From: Rotaria sordida
Lineage: Eukaryota; Rotifera; Eurotatoria; Philodinida; Philodinidae
Reading direction: 5' to 3'
Length of the DNA stretch: 64,000 nt
NCBI GenBank assembly: GCA_905250125.1
Contig: CAJNOL010000147.1
Location: forward strand, 124,001 to 188,000
Shown here: piece after piece, positions 61,863 through 64,000 of the stretch
Layout of the letters: every line of letters starts with the position of its first letter
Numbering within the stretch: the stretch's first letter is position 1
Translations under genes and position numbers: made by a program
The notes under the pieces: generated by a model
What the model was told of the DNA's origin: nothing
The model's input: only the letters and a program-made list of their open reading frames with translations
Databases searched by the model: none

Positions 61863-64000
61863 TTTTTATCTTAACTTAAATTGAAACAATGAAAAGAAGA
61901 TTTCCTCATACTGGTATTGTTATCTATTACCTTAAAAATGGTGTGTAGTAGAATGCCAACAAAATAATGGGCTATCTGTGAATTGATCATGACTTATTGA
62001 TAGTAAACTACTTCCCCTTTCACTTTGGAAAAGTCATCACTATTATATTTATCTATGCATCCATCATATTTTTTCTACGAGAAGACACCAACTATTCGTA
62101 TTTTTCTATATGCTTTTCTTATATTTAATAGAGGAAGACAAAGAGATTAGTTATCAATCTCTGTCTATGTGATGAGTATAGTGCTATATTTTCCCAGCTT
62201 ATATCTAACTAGTCAGGAACGATACAGGGATGACATAGAGTGAGATATTATTTATCATTCTTCTTTCTTGTTCTCGTAATACTAAAAGAAGAAAGCAAAT
62301 GTAAATGGTTATGCGATCGGTAACTATATTTTTGACAGAAAAGAGTTGATGAATGTAACAACCATATGAAAGCAGGTGTATCGTTTATCATCTGATAGCA
62401 GTCATTAATATATAAGATAGATATCCTATGAAGAAAACTATTCATCGCAATCATATAGTTGTGACAATAATAGTTTGTAGACAAGTCGTTTTCATCTAGT
62501 AATTTCCTTAAATCCGTATTAATTACAAAAGAGTATATATGTCTAATTGACAATATACATGTAATACTCAGTTCGAAACGAATATGAACATTTTAATTCC
62601 AACTAGATTCAATACAACTAAGATTTAGTCGAACATCAAAAGTTTGATTATTACCATATATTATTTCTGAGTGTTCTTCACTAATAATAATAAGTTTCTT
62701 TTTGTTTCCTTGATCAAAATTGCCTTTACTTATTTGGTTCATTATCTATTCGAAGATTATACATTTATAAGAAAAAAAAAACTCAATACGTACAATCATA
62801 CATACAATAGATATTATCATTGTAATTGTCTGTTTTTTAATAGACCGAGAAAAATGTTATTGTTAACAAATGAAGAACCAAGATTTAATGTGTACTAGAT
62901 GATTATCCCTCCGCCTACACGATATTTCTGCTGAATGGTTATCAAAGTTTATGCATTTGAGACGCATCATTAAAAGCATGAACAAGATTTACAGATATTG
63001 TTTTCTAACCCTGTTCGGCACTAATCACCATCCTTGCTGCCATTTTTTTGCAGATTTGTATTTTTCTTGATCGTCAGTTAAGATTCTTTTAACATATACT
63101 CCAGCATAAGCCTCCAGTCTGAGAATAGCAGATCTTCACTTTGTGGTAAAATTTATGTAGAGCGAACCTTGCCTCATGCAACGCAAATTGTCTCATCAGA
63201 CATGATACTTGTGTTCTTGAATTTTTATCTGATTCTTGCGATTTAGACATAGATTCTGTTATATGTCAAAGAGACTATTTTTGTCGTTGTTCTTTCATTT
63301 TCACTTCAAGCTTTCATCACAATATAGAAAAAAAGCAAACAATAACTATAGCAAAAATATATCCAGTTTCATGTAATGTTAGATGAAGTACAAAAAGAAA
63401 AACAACAAAATGAAGAATATGTGCAATGATGACTAGAGTAGCCATTTGCATAGCCACGCTATAAATCTGACGTACTCAGGTAGAAAAAAATAGCAACAAT
63501 AATCGATTTACACTAAAAATATTCACGAATTATTAATATAGCTCGTCCTCTGTATATTTAGCTCAGCATCTAGAATTAATATTGTTTGATCTGTCGTCAA
63601 TGTTCTCTGTTTTAGTAATCATGTCTCTAGAAATGCTCTAAAATTAATTACAGTTCAACTCACTAATGGATCAATAAATGCACTTTCTCTATCTAATCTG
63701 CGCACTTACCTGATATTGATAGACAGTTCATTTATTATTTGAATAGAAGATTTCTTGTTCATGAAATTTAACACAATAACAATTAACTGTTGTCATGTAG
63801 AAAAGATTCAATAGCGTACAGACCTTTAGAATTAGAAAATATCTTAAATGATCGATAGAGAAAAACAAAAATCTATAAAGAATAAATTTAAGAATGTCGA
63901 TTAGTGTTTCCAAAAACTACATCAAATTCACATAATGAGTATGATCATCAATCTGTAATGCATTATATCTGCCAAGTTCATTCTTTCCATTCGCAATGAT
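61863..64000. other. Upstream of innexin B and window end
   Basis: The first kilobase is homologous to the innexin A upstream region but clearly diverged. From about 62850 to the end no gene is recognised; short open frames (62248-62553, 63728-63913) are not coding-like. Confidence 0.45.

Larger units (their letters stand above)
60020..62850. repeat. Duplicated block, copy B
   Basis: Direct duplicate of 44495-47330 lying about 15.5 kb downstream in the same orientation. The left breakpoint falls inside what was receptor exon 7 (about 60015-60025). The right end fades out near 62850. The innexin is retained intact and the receptor only as its 3' end. Confidence 0.9.

Noticed and set aside
1..64000. 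Search for telomere-type repeats, CRISPR arrays, rRNA and viral genes
   Set aside because: No tandem telomeric units, no regularly spaced direct repeats, no rRNA-like blocks and no viral protein motifs were seen. Any search by eye over 64 kb can miss short items.

Overview
The window is AT-rich metazoan nuclear DNA. Genes are split by many tiny introns (mostly 51-77 nt, GT...AG). The gene content includes innexins (absent from vertebrates in classical form), a BCL11-type zinc-finger factor, a gustatory-receptor-like seven-helix protein and a claudin-like protein. That points to a protostome invertebrate. The tiny introns, the bacterial-looking methyltransferase relic and the locally duplicated, apparently gene-converted block would fit a bdelloid-type rotifer. 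The species-level guess is inference only.

Layout: 1.3-2.2 kb (+) a calmodulin-like EF-hand protein. 2.5-8.1 kb (-) an eight-exon AidB/ACDH-11-type acyl-CoA dehydrogenase whose fifth intron holds a decayed Tc1/mariner element. 9.2-10.5 kb a hAT-like MITE and a (-) methyltransferase pseudogene. 13.1-16.1 kb (-) a seven-exon BCL11 homolog, followed by a 2.8 kb microsatellite-rich upstream region. 20-23.1 kb repeat-rich with two long palindromes. 24.0-25.7 kb (-) an unrecognised Ser/Asn-rich protein. 31.0-32.2 kb a hAT MITE with a perfect 8-bp target duplication and a nested mariner-like MITE. 32.5-33.5 kb (-) a claudin-like four-helix protein. 37-38.8 kb further hairpins and palindromes. 39.2-41.3 kb (-) a two-helix membrane guanylyl cyclase. 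43.0-44.8 kb (+) a gustatory-receptor-like gene, tail-to-tail with innexin A at 44.9-46.3 kb (-). 51.7-54.7 kb (-) a ten-exon histidine acid phosphatase. 55.4-59.7 kb decayed coding sequence on (-). 60.0-62.8 kb a second copy of the 44.5-47.3 kb block, with a 5'-truncated receptor fragment and an intact innexin B.

Exon structures were rebuilt by hand from splice sites and reading phase. For every multi-exon gene given full confidence the exon lengths sum to a multiple of three and the joined protein matches its family across the joins. There is no operon-like organisation. The clearest functional arrangement is the tail-to-tail receptor/innexin pair and its duplication. No tRNA, rRNA, CRISPR or viral gene was seen.
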